Assembly (NCBI GenBank): GCA_900550825.1
Contig: URTZ01000015.1
Coordinates: forward strand, 1-21,342
Direction of reading: 5' to 3'
DNA from: an uncultured Collinsella sp.
GTDB taxonomy: Bacteria; Actinomycetota; Coriobacteriia; Coriobacteriales; Coriobacteriaceae
DNA: 21,342 nt
This document shows positions 7,634 to 15,920 of this stretch, in pieces (position 1 is the stretch's first letter; every line of letters begins with the position of its first letter). Both the position numbers and the translations under genes were made by a program. The notes under the pieces were generated by a model. The model was not told where the DNA came from. It saw nothing but the letters and a program-made list of their open reading frames with translations, and made no database searches.

Positions 7634-8458
7634 CTAGTCGAGCACGACAAGCTCGACGGGATCGTAATCCACGCCCATAAACGTAAGGCCGCAGGCAGGA
7701 GCCGTGGGACCCGCAGCGGTGCGATCGCAAGCATCGATGACCTCGCGCATCCACTCGGGTTCACGGCGATGCATGCCAATCTCGACAAGCGTGCCCACGA
7801 TCGTGCGGACCATCGAATGCAGAAACGCATTGCCCTCGATGGTAAACGTCAGGATGTCCTCGCCAAACGCAACCTCATGGCCAAACTCGGCACGCATCAC
7901 GCAGCGATGCGTAGGTTTGCCCACGGCAGAGGCGACCTTGCAAAAGCTCTTAAAGTCCTGCTCACCCAAAAGCGCGGGACAGGCCGCAGACATGGCCTCG
8001 ACGTCCAAGGGATAGCGATGCCACCACACGGCACCACGGGACAGCACGGGGCGCGCATCGCGATCGGCAATACGGTACGTATACGTACGGGACCGCGCGT
8101 CAAAGCGGGCAGAAAAGCCCCTACGGGCCTTGTAGACCTCGTTTATGGCGATATCTTTGGGCAGGAGGGCATCCATAGCCCTCAGCCACCTACGGCGCGT
8201 ACACGCGAGCTCAGCGTCCGTTACGGGCACGCTGATGTACTGAGCCACGGCATGTACGCCGGCATCGGTACGCCCCGCGCAAGTCAGATCGATCGGGCGG
8301 CGAAGCAGCGTCTCGATGGCTCGACGTAGCTCACCCGCAACCGTCGTCTGTCCCGGCTGCTCGGCAAATCCGCTATAGGACGAGCCATCGTATGCCACGC
8401 GGAAAACGAGCGTGGCATCGAGCTCTGGAATCGAATTGAAATCAGACGGCGCGGTCAT
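7634..8458 (-). CDS. truA: tRNA pseudouridine(38-40) synthase TruA
   Basis: A 274-residue enzyme that isomerises uridines 38-40 in the tRNA anticodon arm. The family motif YDGSSYSGF is at 23-31, and GRTDAGVHA (62-70) carries the catalytic Asp65. The second half has the RSRTYTYRI and FLHSMVRTIVGTL stretches typical of TruA. The ATG at 8458 was chosen because GGGAG sits 5 bases upstream; an in-frame TTG at 8473 is less likely. truA follows the alpha operon in many bacteria, as here after rplQ, but a strong terminator separates them. Expression therefore needs read-through or an unseen promoter. Confidence 0.96.
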   Translation of the reverse strand: MTAPSDFNSIPELDATLVFRVAYDGSSYSGFAEQPGQTTVAGELRRAIETLLRRPIDLTCAGRTDAGVHAVAQYISVPVTDAELACTRRRWLRAMDALLPKDIAINEVYKARRGFSARFDARSRTYTYRIADRDARPVLSRGAVWWHRYPLDVEAMSAACPALLGEQDFKSFCKVASAVGKPTHRCVMRAEFGHEVAFGEDILTFTIEGNAFLHSMVRTIVGTLVEIGMHRREPEWMREVIDACDRTAAGPTAPACGLTFMGVDYDPVELVVLD

Positions 8459-8493
8459 GGGCGCTCCCAACAAACAATCAACGGTATCGCGAC

Positions 8494-8524
8494 AAAAAAA
8501 GAGGGGTACGCGAACGTACCCCTC
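8494..8524 (-). terminator. Intrinsic terminator after rplQ
   Basis: A perfect 10-bp stem (8501-8510 with 8515-8524) has a 4-nt loop and is followed on the minus strand by seven Ts (A run 8494-8500). It ends the long ribosomal transcript 26 bp past the rplQ stop. Confidence 0.94.
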
Positions 8525-8550
8525 GAATATAGCCTATGCAGACGGAATGT

Positions 8551-9018
8551 CTACTCAGCGGTCTCCTCAGCAGGAGCCTCCTCGACAGCCTCGACCTTCT
8601 TGGGAGCAGCGGCCTTCTTGGGGGCCGGAGCAGCCTTCTTGGCCTTAGGCGTGCAAGGCTCGGTGACGAGCTCCATGATAACGATGGGAGCGTTGTCGCC
8701 CTTGCGGTTACCGAGCTTCATGATGCGGGTGTAACCGCCGTTGCGGTCCTGCCACATGCCCTGGGCAGCCTTGTCGAAGATCTCGGCAACGAGCTGCTTA
8801 TCGCCGAGCTTGGCGATAGCCAGACGACGAGAGTGCAGGTCGCCCTTCTTGGCCCAGGTGATGATCGGGTCGACGACCGAACGCAGCGCCTTAGCGCGGG
8901 TCTCGGTGGTCTTGATGCGGTCGTTCTCGAAGAGGGCCTTAGCAAGGCTCTTCTTCATGGCCTTGGTGTGGCTCGCATCGGTGCCGAGCTTCAGGCCCTT
9001 CTTAACGTTGTGACGCAT
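8551..9018 (-). CDS. rplQ: 50S ribosomal protein L17
   Basis: A 155-residue large-subunit protein located near the peptide exit tunnel. The N-terminal core has the L17 opening MRHNVKKGLKLG and the ETRAKALR stretch, and ends around residue 118. The last ~38 residues form an extension, first Lys/Ala/Pro-rich and then Glu-rich, as often seen in actinobacterial L17. The ATG is preceded by AGGAG. It is the last gene of the ribosomal run, 30 bp behind rpoA, and ends at a terminator. Confidence 0.98.
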   Translation of the reverse strand: MRHNVKKGLKLGTDASHTKAMKKSLAKALFENDRIKTTETRAKALRSVVDPIITWAKKGDLHSRRLAIAKLGDKQLVAEIFDKAAQGMWQDRNGGYTRIMKLGNRKGDNAPIVIMELVTEPCTPKAKKAAPAPKKAAAPKKVEAVEEAPAEETAE

Positions 9019-9048
9019 GGTCTAGTTTCTCCTCAAATATGCGAAGCA

Positions 9049-9990
9049 TTAAGCCTTCAGGCTCAGGCCCATGGACTCAAGCTTGTCCTTCACTTCCTCG
9101 ATCGACTTAACACCGAAGTTACGGATGTTGAGCAGATCGTTCTCCGAGAACTCAACGAGCTGACGGACCGAGTGAATGCTGGCGCGCTTAAGGCAGTTGT
9201 AGGAACGGACGGAAAGGTCCAGATCCTCGATCTGCTTGTCCAGCTCGGCGTTGTCGTTGGTGACCTCGGGAGCGAAGATCGAAGCCTCCTCCTCGACCTC
9301 GGGGGTCTCGGCAAGGTTCATAAAGGCGGCCATATGCTGGTTGATGATATTGGCAGCCTGGACCACGGCGTCGCGCGGGGCGATGGAGCCGTTGGTCTCG
9401 ATCTCGAGGACAAGGCGGTCGTAGTCGGTGTGCTGACCGACACGGCAAGCCTCAACGAGCTTGGCGCAACGGGATACCGGCGAGTACAGCGAGTCGACGT
9501 GGATCACACCGATGGGATCGTTGTCGCGCTTGTTGGCCTCGCCAGAAACATAGCCGCGGCCATAGCCGATGCGCATGCTCATGGTGAGATGGCCACCCTC
9601 GGTGAGCGTAGCAATGTGCTGCTCGGGGTTGACCAGCTCAAACTCGGACGGAATAAAGAAGTCCGCACCGGTGACCTCGCAGGGGCCGTCAACCGAGATG
9701 GTGGCGGTCGCCTCGTCGGTCGTGCCGAGAGCCCTGAAGACAAGACCCTTGACATTCAGGACGATGTCGGTGACATCCTCGACCATGTTAGGGATGGTCA
9801 TGAACTCGTGCTGCGCACCATCGATCTGAATAGCCTCGACAGCGGCACCCTCGAGCGAGGACAGAAGAACGCGACGAAGGGAGTTACCCAGCGTATCGCC
9901 GTAGCCACGCTCGAGCGGCTCGACGGAGACACGAGCAGACGTCTCGTTGATCTCTTCGACCTGAACCTGAGGCCTAATGAATTCTGACAT
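9049..9990 (-). CDS. rpoA: DNA-directed RNA polymerase subunit alpha
   Basis: A 313-residue alpha subunit. The N-terminal dimerisation/assembly domain contains LERGYGDTLGNSLRRVLLSS (26-45) and runs to about residue 230. An acidic linker (about 231-250) leads to the C-terminal domain (about 251-313), which binds UP elements and activators. Arg262 in SVRSYNCLKRA corresponds to E. coli Arg265. The NIRNFGVKSIEEV helix-hairpin-helix is intact. ATG follows GGAGG. It lies between rpsD and rplQ, the conserved alpha-operon position. Confidence 0.98.
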   Translation of the reverse strand: MSEFIRPQVQVEEINETSARVSVEPLERGYGDTLGNSLRRVLLSSLEGAAVEAIQIDGAQHEFMTIPNMVEDVTDIVLNVKGLVFRALGTTDEATATISVDGPCEVTGADFFIPSEFELVNPEQHIATLTEGGHLTMSMRIGYGRGYVSGEANKRDNDPIGVIHVDSLYSPVSRCAKLVEACRVGQHTDYDRLVLEIETNGSIAPRDAVVQAANIINQHMAAFMNLAETPEVEEEASIFAPEVTNDNAELDKQIEDLDLSVRSYNCLKRASIHSVRQLVEFSENDLLNIRNFGVKSIEEVKDKLESMGLSLKA

Positions 9991-10022
9991 GTATTACCTC
10001 CAGCCTCAGCAGCCCGGATGGA

Positions 10023-10619
10023 CTACTTAGAGTAGAGCTCGACGATGAGCTGCTCGTTGATATCACCGCTGATCTGCTCACGCGTCGGCAGAGCGAGCAC
10101 GTTACCAGACAGCTTCTCGATATCGACCTCGAGCCAGCCAGGGACCTCAAAGCGCTCGGAGGAAATCAGGGCCTCCTTGATGGGGAGGAGGTCACGGAAC
10201 TTCTCGCCGACAGCGACGACGTCGCCGGCCTTGACGCGGTAGGACGGGATGTCCACGCGCTTGCCGTTCACGGTGAAGTGACCGTGACGGACGGACTGAC
10301 GAGCCTCTTTGCGGGTGCGGGCGAAGCCAAGACGGAAGACGACGTTGTCGAGGCGAGACTCAAGGATGATCATGAGGTTCTCACCGGTGACGCCGTTCAT
10401 CTTGCGGGCCTTGTTGAAGTAGCCGTGGAACTGCTTCTCCAGAACGCCATAGATGAACTTGACCTTCTGCTTCTCGCGCAGCTGCATGCCGTACTCAGAT
10501 TCCTTGCGACGGCGCTTGGGCTGACGGATAGATTCCTTCTTGCTGCTGTAACCGAGCTCAGCGGGATCGATCCCGAGCTGACGGCAGCGCTTAAGAACAG
10601 GAGTCCTGTCGATTGCCAT
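10023..10619 (-). CDS. rpsD: 30S ribosomal protein S4
   Basis: A 198-residue primary 16S rRNA-binding protein; in some bacteria it also represses its own operon. The S4 RNA-binding domain is at about 90-150 (SRLDNVVFRLGFARTRKEAR). The N-terminus has only one Cys (Cys12) and lacks the Cys cluster of zinc-binding S4, so this is the zinc-free type. ATG follows AAAGGA. It sits 19 bp behind rpsK. Confidence 0.98.
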   Translation of the reverse strand: MAIDRTPVLKRCRQLGIDPAELGYSSKKESIRQPKRRRKESEYGMQLREKQKVKFIYGVLEKQFHGYFNKARKMNGVTGENLMIILESRLDNVVFRLGFARTRKEARQSVRHGHFTVNGKRVDIPSYRVKAGDVVAVGEKFRDLLPIKEALISSERFEVPGWLEVDIEKLSGNVLALPTREQISGDINEQLIVELYSK

Positions 10620-10638
10620 ATTGATACGATCCTTTCAG

Positions 10639-11043
10639 TTACACGCGGCGACGCTTCTTGGGGCGGCAGCCGTTGTGCGGAATGGGGGTCTTGTCCTGGA
10701 TGCTCGAGACCTCGAGGCCAGCAGCCTGGAGGGAGCGGATGGCGGTCTCACGACCGGAGCCGGGGCCCTTGACGAAGACGGAAACCTTCTTCATACCGTG
10801 CTCCATGGCCTGCTTGGCAGCAGCCTCGGCAGCCATCTGGGCAGCGAACGGCGTGGACTTACGGGAGCCCTTGAAGCCCACCTGGCCAGCCGACTTCCAG
10901 GAAATGACGTTGCCCTGGGGATCGGTGATCGAAACGATCGTGTTGTTGAACGTAGAACGAATGTGAGCCTGGCCCACGGAAATGTTCTTACGGTCCGCGC
11001 GCTTCAGACGGGCAGCGCGAACGTTCTTCTTAGCAGTAGCCAT
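10639..11043 (-). CDS. rpsK: 30S ribosomal protein S11
   Basis: A 134-residue protein of the 30S platform. It has the conserved IRSTFNNTIVSITD region (28-41) and the C-terminal DKTPIPHNGCRPKKRRRV, which is nearly invariant in the family. ATG follows GGAG. It sits 14 bp behind rpsM. Confidence 0.98.
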   Translation of the reverse strand: MATAKKNVRAARLKRADRKNISVGQAHIRSTFNNTIVSITDPQGNVISWKSAGQVGFKGSRKSTPFAAQMAAEAAAKQAMEHGMKKVSVFVKGPGSGRETAIRSLQAAGLEVSSIQDKTPIPHNGCRPKKRRRV

Positions 11044-11057
11044 CTATCTAGCGCTCC

Positions 11058-11432
11058 TTATTTCTTCTTCTTAGCACCGATCTGACGCTTCGGGCCCTTG
11101 CGGGTACGAGCGTTAGTGTGGGTGCGCTGGCCGCGGACCGGGAGGCCCTTGCGGTGGCGAAGGCCGCGGTTGCAGCCGATGTCCATAAGGCGCTTGACGT
11201 TCTGGTTGCGCTCACGGCGGAGGTCGCCCTCAACCATGATCTGGTTCTTATCGATATAATCGCGGATGGCGTTAACCTCATCCTCGGTGAGGTCCTTAAC
11301 GCGCGTATCCACGTTAACGTTGCACTCGACGCAAATCTTCGTCGCAGTGGTGCGGCCGATGCCGTAAATGTAGGTCAGACCGATCTCAACGCGCTTCTCA
11401 CGCGGGAGGTCGACACCATTAATACGGGCCAA
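11058..11432 (-). CDS. rpsM: 30S ribosomal protein S13
   Basis: A 124-residue protein of the 30S head that contacts the P-site tRNA and the L5 bridge. It has MARINGVDLPREKRVEIGLTYIYGIG at the start, the RGLRHRKGLPVRGQRT motif, and a basic KKKK tail. The start codon is TTG at 11432, with GAGGAG upstream, which is unusual for a highly expressed protein. It sits 14 bp behind rpmJ. Confidence 0.98.
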   Translation of the reverse strand: MARINGVDLPREKRVEIGLTYIYGIGRTTATKICVECNVNVDTRVKDLTEDEVNAIRDYIDKNQIMVEGDLRRERNQNVKRLMDIGCNRGLRHRKGLPVRGQRTHTNARTRKGPKRQIGAKKKK

Positions 11433-11446
11433 CGTAGTCTCCTCTC

Positions 11447-11560
11447 TTAACCCTGACGCTGCTTATGACGGGGGTTCTCGCAAATGACGAGGACCTTGCC
11501 ATGGCGCCTAATGATTTTGCACTTATCGCACATCTTCTTGACCGAAGGACGTACCTTCAT
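11447..11560 (-). CDS. rpmJ: 50S ribosomal protein L36 (zinc-binding type)
   Basis: A 37-residue protein read from ATG at 11560 (MKVRPSVKKMCDKCK...), preceded by AAAGGAAG. Cys11, Cys14, Cys27 and His32 form the zinc site of the C+ form of L36. It lies in the conserved place between infA and rpsM, but a structured spacer of 150 bp separates it from infA. Confidence 0.97.
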   Translation of the reverse strand: MKVRPSVKKMCDKCKIIRRHGKVLVICENPRHKQRQG

Positions 11561-11609
11561 CGTTCTTCCTTTCGGTAGCGCTCAAACTACTTCCCTACTA
11601 TCTACTCGC

Positions 11610-11639
11610 CCAGCCGCAGGCGTTTAAAACTATGGCTGG
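11610..11639 (-). promoter_or_regulatory. Hairpin in the infA-rpmJ spacer (promoter-proximal to rpmJ)
   Basis: CCAGCC (11610-11615) and GGCTGG (11634-11639) are perfect complements around an 18-nt loop. It is weaker than the neighbouring hairpin and may form only together with it. Confidence 0.3.
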
Positions 11640-11652
11640 TCTTCACACACAA

Positions 11653-11686
11653 TCCGACCGTAGGTTGAGCTAAGCCTGCAGTCGGA
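11653..11686 (-). promoter_or_regulatory. 12-bp hairpin in the infA-rpmJ spacer
   Basis: On the minus strand the arms (11653-11664 and 11675-11686) pair at 11 of 12 positions, counting one wobble, around a 10-nt loop; the outer six pairs are TCCGAC/GTCGGA. It starts about 25 bases after the infA stop. What follows is TTGTGTGTG rather than a T run, so partial termination, processing or mRNA protection are all possible. Confidence 0.45.
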
Positions 11687-11710
11687 ATAGGAGTGCGTGT
11701 ATGCGCGCCG

Positions 11711-11929
11711 CTATTTATAGCGATAGGTGATGCGGCCGCGGGTCAGGTCGTACGGGGAAAGCTCCACGACAACCCTGTCACCGGGGAGAATACGGATGTA
11801 ATTCATTCGGATCTTGCCAGAAATGTTGCACAGAACCGAATGACCGTTCTCGAGCTCGACCTTAAACATGGCGTTGGGCAGCGGTTCCTTTACCGTACCC
11901 TCGAGCTCAATTGCGTCTTCCTTCTTCAC
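11711..11929 (-). CDS. infA: Translation initiation factor IF-1
   Basis: An S1/OB-fold protein that binds the 30S A site during initiation. Started at GTG 11929 it is 72 residues (MKKEDAIELEGTV...), the usual IF-1 length; TTG at 11935 would add two residues. It has the diagnostic FKVELENGHSVL, ISGKIRMNYIRILPGDRV and LSPYDLTRGRI stretches. The ribosome-binding site is weak (GAGAAAG, about 10 bases upstream). It lies between map and rpmJ. Confidence 0.97.
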   Translation of the reverse strand: MKKEDAIELEGTVKEPLPNAMFKVELENGHSVLCNISGKIRMNYIRILPGDRVVVELSPYDLTRGRITYRYK

Positions 11930-11990
11930 AAGCAATCATCTTTCTCTAGAAAACGACAGCGATTGAGTATTCTACAATACGCATGCACGT

Positions 11991-12019
11991 ATCGTACTAT
12001 CTTCGTAATGGCTCCACAA
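11991..12019 (-). promoter_or_regulatory. Possible internal promoter upstream of infA
   Basis: TTGTGG (12014-12019) and TACGAT (11991-11996), read on the minus strand, are spaced by exactly 17 bases in the 104-bp map-infA gap, about 60 bp before the infA start. The match to consensus is moderate. Confidence 0.3.
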
Positions 12020-12033
12020 CTAAGTGAAACTTG

Positions 12034-12822
12034 TTACATTTCTCCGCCTTGAAGCGAACACCACGAGCCTTGGGCGTCGGTGGTGAGAATCACCGGGCCG
12101 TCGTTGGTGATGGCGACGGTGTTCTCGTAGTGCGCGGCGGGCAGGTGGTCGTTGGTCGTGACGATCCAACCATCGGAGCCCGTGCTCACATGATTGGAAC
12201 CCATCGTAACCATCGGCTCGATGGCAATGACCATACCGGCCTGAAGGCGAACGCCCCTCCCCTTCTTTCCGTAGTTCGGAACGTTGGGGTCCTCGTGCAT
12301 CACGCGACCGATGCCATGCCCCACGTAATCGCGAAGCACGCCATAGCCGTGAGACTCGGCGAGGGACTGGACGGCATAACCAATGTCCCCGATATGGTTA
12401 CCGGGAACAGCCTGCTCGATTGCAGCCTTAAGACAATCGCGCGTGACCTCGCACAGGGCCTTGGCCTCGGGCGTAGGGGTGCCGACGAAAAACGTCCAGG
12501 CGTTATCGCCGACCCAACCGTCGACAACGGCTCCCGTATCGATGGAGATGATATCGCCATCACGCAGGATCATGTCGGGGTTGGGAATACCGTGGACCAC
12601 GGCATCGTTGATCGATGCGCAAATGGTTCCCGGGAACCCGCCGTAGCCCTTAAAGGCCGGGGTGCCGCCATGCATGCGGATAATCTGCTCCGCGAGCTGA
12701 TCAAGCTCAAAAGTCGAAACGCCGGGGCGCACCATGGCTCCAACGTGGCGGAGCGCCATCTTAGATAGCGCTCCTGCCTTCTTCATCTGCTCGATTTGCG
12801 TTGCAGACTTAATCTTGATCAT
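12034..12822 (-). CDS. map: Methionine aminopeptidase, type I
   Basis: A 262-residue metalloenzyme that removes the initiator Met from nascent proteins. All expected metal ligands are visible: Asp95 (IDTGA), Asp106 (GDNAW), His169 (GHGIG), Glu202 (IEP) and Glu233 (YENTV); His77 (VVHGIP) is the conserved active-site His. There is no N-terminal SH3-binding zinc-finger extension. Its ATG overlaps the adk stop (ATGA), which implies translational coupling. This secY-adk-map order is common. Confidence 0.97.
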   Translation of the reverse strand: MIKIKSATQIEQMKKAGALSKMALRHVGAMVRPGVSTFELDQLAEQIIRMHGGTPAFKGYGGFPGTICASINDAVVHGIPNPDMILRDGDIISIDTGAVVDGWVGDNAWTFFVGTPTPEAKALCEVTRDCLKAAIEQAVPGNHIGDIGYAVQSLAESHGYGVLRDYVGHGIGRVMHEDPNVPNYGKKGRGVRLQAGMVIAIEPMVTMGSNHVSTGSDGWIVTTNDHLPAAHYENTVAITNDGPVILTTDAQGSWCSLQGGEM

Positions 12823-13445
12823 AGACCGAGAGCCTCTTTGACATCCCCGTACACGGTCTCGCGAGCCTGGTCACCGTTGACCGACTTGAGCAGACCCTGG
12901 CCACGATAGTAGTCGACGAGCGGGCTCGTGGACTTCTCGTAGACGTCGAGACGGTTCTTGATGGTCTCGGGCTTGTCGTCGTCGCGCTGATACATCTCGC
13001 CGCCACACTTGGGGCAGGTAGCATCGGCAGCGGTGCCGGTGTAACCGCATGCGCGGCAGGTGCGACGCGAAGACAGACGATCGATAATGACCTCGGGGGC
13101 CACATCGACCAGAAGGGCGCAGTCGATCTCGCGACCCATGGCGGAGAGCTCGGAATCGAGCGTCACAGCCTGGGCGGTGTTGCGCGGGAAGCCGTCGAGG
13201 ATGAAGCCCTGCTGGGCGTCATCGGCGGCAAGGCGCTCCTTGACAAGGTCGATCACGAGCTGGTCGGGAACGAGCTCGCCAGCGTCCATGTACTTCTTAG
13301 CCTGAATACCAAGCTCGGTGCCACCCTTGACGGCAGCACGCAGCAGGTCGCCCGTGGAAATGTGGGCGACGCCAAACTCGGCGACGAGCTCCTGTGCGAC
13401 GGTGCCCTTACCGGCACCCGGAGCTCCGAGCAATACGAGGTTCAT
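12819..13445 (-). CDS. adk: Adenylate kinase
   Basis: A 208-residue enzyme that interconverts ATP + AMP and 2 ADP. The P-loop GAPGAGKGT is at 7-15 and the NMP-binding STGDLLR at 30-36. DGFPRN is at 84-89. The LID domain carries Cys130, 133, 144 and 147, the structural zinc site found in many Gram-positive enzymes. The ATG at 13445 was chosen because AGGAGG lies 7 bases upstream; a TTG two codons earlier is in frame. It sits 18 bp behind secY and overlaps map by 4 bases. Confidence 0.97.
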   Translation of the reverse strand: MNLVLLGAPGAGKGTVAQELVAEFGVAHISTGDLLRAAVKGGTELGIQAKKYMDAGELVPDQLVIDLVKERLAADDAQQGFILDGFPRNTAQAVTLDSELSAMGREIDCALLVDVAPEVIIDRLSSRRTCRACGYTGTAADATCPKCGGEMYQRDDDKPETIKNRLDVYEKSTSPLVDYYRGQGLLKSVNGDQARETVYGDVKEALGL

Positions 13446-13463
13446 GAGCAATCCTCCTCTAGC

Positions 13464-14750
13464 CTATTTAAAGAATCCATCGTAATCATACATCTTGATC
13501 TGGCCTTCGAGCTTATCGACCGTGTCGAGCACGACGCCGACCATGATGAGGATGGACGTGCCGCCAAATGCCTGGATCAGATGGTTACCCGTGAAGGAGA
13601 AGATGATCGAAGGCACGATGGCGATGAGCGCCAAAAAGACAGCGCTGGGAAGCGTGATCTTGTTGAGCGCGTTCTTGATGTAGGCCGCGGTAGCCCTACC
13701 CGGACGCACGCCCGGAATAAAGCCGCCCTGCTTCTTAAGGTTATCGGCCGTGTCATCGGGGTTGAACACCATGGAGGTGTAGAAGTACGCGAAGAACACG
13801 ATGAGGACAACGTTAAGCACCCAGTTGAGCCAACCGGTCGAAAGCGCGGAGGCAACTGCCTGAATCCAGCCGATGCCGGGGAAGAACACGGCAATCTGAG
13901 CCGGGAAGTACAGCAGCGCCGAAGCGAAGATGATCGGCACGACACCCGCGGTGTTGACCTTGATGGGCAGGTAGGTGGTCTGGCCACCCATCATGCGACG
14001 GCCCACGACGCGCTTAGCGTAGGAGACCGGGATGCGGCGCTGGCCGCGCTCAAGGAAAACAATCAGCGGGATAACCAGCAGGATGATGGCGCAGATGATC
14101 ACCATGGTGATGATGCCACCGGCATTGCCCTCGGTGCTGGAGAAGATAGCCTGCGGCAGACCGGCCATGATGTTCGCGAAGATGATCAGCGACATGCCAT
14201 TGCCGATACCGCGCTGGGTGATGAGCTCACCAATCCACATGATCAGCATGGCGCCCGCGGTGAGCGTACCGACGATCATGAGGTCGAAGATGATCTCGGG
14301 AGCGCCGGCGCCATTGAAGCTGATGCCGAAGCTCTTAAAGAGGAAGAGGTAACCCACGGAGTTGAGGATTGCCAGAGCCAGGGTGAGGTAACGCGAATAC
14401 TGCGTAATCTTGGTCTGACCGACCTCGCCCTCGCGGGCAAGCTCATGCAGGGAAGGCACGACGGCCTGGAGCATCTGGAGGATGATCGAGCTGGTGATGT
14501 AAGGCATGATGCCCAGCGAAAACACCGACACATAGCTCAACGCGCCGCCAGAGAAAAGATTCAGGAGGGCCATAGCACCTGCGGCGACCGAATTGTTATC
14601 GGTCGAGAAAAGGCCCAGCATCCCCTGGAAGGGAATGCCGGGCACAGGAACGTGCGCACCAATGCGGTACACGACGAGCATAGCTATGGTAAAAAGAATC
14701 TTTTCGCGCAATTCTTTGATGCGGAAAGCATTCTTAAGACCATTTAGCAC
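13464..14750 (-). CDS. secY: Preprotein translocase subunit SecY
   Basis: A 428-residue polytopic membrane protein, the channel of the Sec translocon. About ten hydrophobic segments are visible. The family start (FRIKELREKILFTIAMLVVYRIGAH) and the conserved GIGNGMSLIIF (205-215) are present. Translation starts at GTG 14750, inside the last codons of rplO (7-bp overlap), with AAAGG about 10 bases upstream. This implies coupling to rplO. Confidence 0.98.
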   Translation of the reverse strand: MLNGLKNAFRIKELREKILFTIAMLVVYRIGAHVPVPGIPFQGMLGLFSTDNNSVAAGAMALLNLFSGGALSYVSVFSLGIMPYITSSIILQMLQAVVPSLHELAREGEVGQTKITQYSRYLTLALAILNSVGYLFLFKSFGISFNGAGAPEIIFDLMIVGTLTAGAMLIMWIGELITQRGIGNGMSLIIFANIMAGLPQAIFSSTEGNAGGIITMVIICAIILLVIPLIVFLERGQRRIPVSYAKRVVGRRMMGGQTTYLPIKVNTAGVVPIIFASALLYFPAQIAVFFPGIGWIQAVASALSTGWLNWVLNVVLIVFFAYFYTSMVFNPDDTADNLKKQGGFIPGVRPGRATAAYIKNALNKITLPSAVFLALIAIVPSIIFSFTGNHLIQAFGGTSILIMVGVVLDTVDKLEGQIKMYDYDGFFK

Positions 14751-15193
14751 GGCAGCTCGACCTTTCCGCCGGCGGCCTCGATCTTGGCCTGCGCAGAAGC
14801 GCTGACCTTGTCGACCTTGACCGTGAACTTCTTGGTGAGCTCACCATTGCCGAGCACCTTGACGGGCTCGAACTCGCTCTTGGTGATGCGAGCGGCCTTA
14901 AGAGCGGCACCGTCGATCACAGCGCCGTCCTCGAACTTACGCTCGAGACGCTCAACGTTAACGGCGGTGTACTCGATACGACGGGGGTTGCGGAAGCCCG
15001 GAAGCTTGGGCAGGCGCATGGCCAGCGGAGTCTGGCCACCCTCGAAGCCGGCACCCTTGGTGCCGCCAGAGCGGGAACCCTGGCCCTTCTGGCCGCGGCC
15101 AGAAGTGGTGCCGTGACCCGAAGAATTGCCACGGCCGACGCGCTTGCGGTTCTTGGTGGAACCGGGCGCGGGAGTAAGATCGTGAAGCTGCAT
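14744..15193 (-). CDS. rplO: 50S ribosomal protein L15
   Basis: A 149-residue 23S rRNA-binding protein. The Gly/Arg-rich N-terminal part (RVGRGNSSGHGTTSGRGQKG) is the L15 signature, followed by GFEGGQTPLAMRLPKL. ATG follows GAGGAG. It is 3 bp from rpmD and overlaps the secY start. Confidence 0.98.
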   Translation of the reverse strand: MQLHDLTPAPGSTKNRKRVGRGNSSGHGTTSGRGQKGQGSRSGGTKGAGFEGGQTPLAMRLPKLPGFRNPRRIEYTAVNVERLERKFEDGAVIDGAALKAARITKSEFEPVKVLGNGELTKKFTVKVDKVSASAQAKIEAAGGKVELPC

Positions 15194-15196
15194 TTG

Positions 15197-15379
15197 CTAC
15201 TCCTCTACAATCTCGACAAGGTGCTTGACCTTGAAGATCATGCCGCGGACGGACTCGTTGTCAGCAATCTCGCGAACCTCGCGGATCCTGTGGAGACCGA
15301 GGGCACGGACAGTACGGACCTGGTCCTGCTTGCAACCGTTGGTGCTGCGGACCTGCTTGATCTTGATGGTGTCAGCCAT
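15197..15379 (-). CDS. rpmD: 50S ribosomal protein L30
   Basis: A 60-residue protein of the short bacterial L30 form, with IKQVRSTNGCKQDQVRTVRALGLHRI. Its ribosome-binding site lies within the last codons of rpsE, only 2 bp away, so the pair is probably coupled. Confidence 0.97.
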   Translation of the reverse strand: MADTIKIKQVRSTNGCKQDQVRTVRALGLHRIREVREIADNESVRGMIFKVKHLVEIVEE

Positions 15380-15381
15380 GC

Positions 15382-15906
15382 TTAGTTCTCCTTACCGACG
15401 AACATCTCGGAGACCGTCAGGCCACGGCGAGCCGCGACGTCCTCAGGGCTGGAGAGCTCCTTGAGGCCCTCGACGGCAGCCTTGATGATGTTGAGGCCGT
15501 TGTCGGTACCGAGGGACTTGGACAGGACGTTCTTGATGCCAGCAAGCTCAAAGAGGGGACGCACAGCGCCGCCGGCGATAACGCCGGTACCCTCGACAGC
15601 GGGCTTGATGATGATGCGGCCGGCACCAAAGTGGCCGAGAACCTCGTGCGGGATGGTGCCCTGCTCGGTCACCGGCACGTGGAACATGTTCTTCTTGGCA
15701 TCGAGAGACGCCTTGGAGATGGCCATGGGCACCTCAGCGGACTTGCCCATGCCAACGCCGACGTTGCCCTTGCCGTCGCCAACGACGACGAGAGCGACGA
15801 GGCTCATGCGACGACCACCCTTGACGGTCTTCGACACGCGGTTGATGTAAACGACGCGCTCCTCGAACTCGGAGGCCTCGCGCTGCTGCTTCTGATTACG
15901 AGCCAT
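15382..15906 (-). CDS. rpsE: 30S ribosomal protein S5
   Basis: A 174-residue protein involved in decoding accuracy. The double-stranded RNA-binding domain (FEERVVYINRVSKTVKGGRR, about 13-32) is followed by the S5 C-terminal domain with GTGVIAGGAVRPLFELAGI. ATG follows AGGAGG. It sits 14 bp behind rplR. Confidence 0.98.
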   Translation of the reverse strand: MARNQKQQREASEFEERVVYINRVSKTVKGGRRMSLVALVVVGDGKGNVGVGMGKSAEVPMAISKASLDAKKNMFHVPVTEQGTIPHEVLGHFGAGRIIIKPAVEGTGVIAGGAVRPLFELAGIKNVLSKSLGTDNGLNIIKAAVEGLKELSSPEDVAARRGLTVSEMFVGKEN

Positions 15907-15920
15907 GTGCTACATACCTC

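Noticed and set aside
8536..9987. 483-residue plus-strand frame opposite rplQ and rpoA
   Set aside because: It covers two unmistakable genes on the other strand and resembles no protein family; its composition is that of reverse-complemented GC-rich codons.
13362..14747. 461-residue plus-strand frame opposite secY
   Set aside because: Antisense shadow of secY, rich in His, Asp and Arg, as expected when hydrophobic codons are read backwards.
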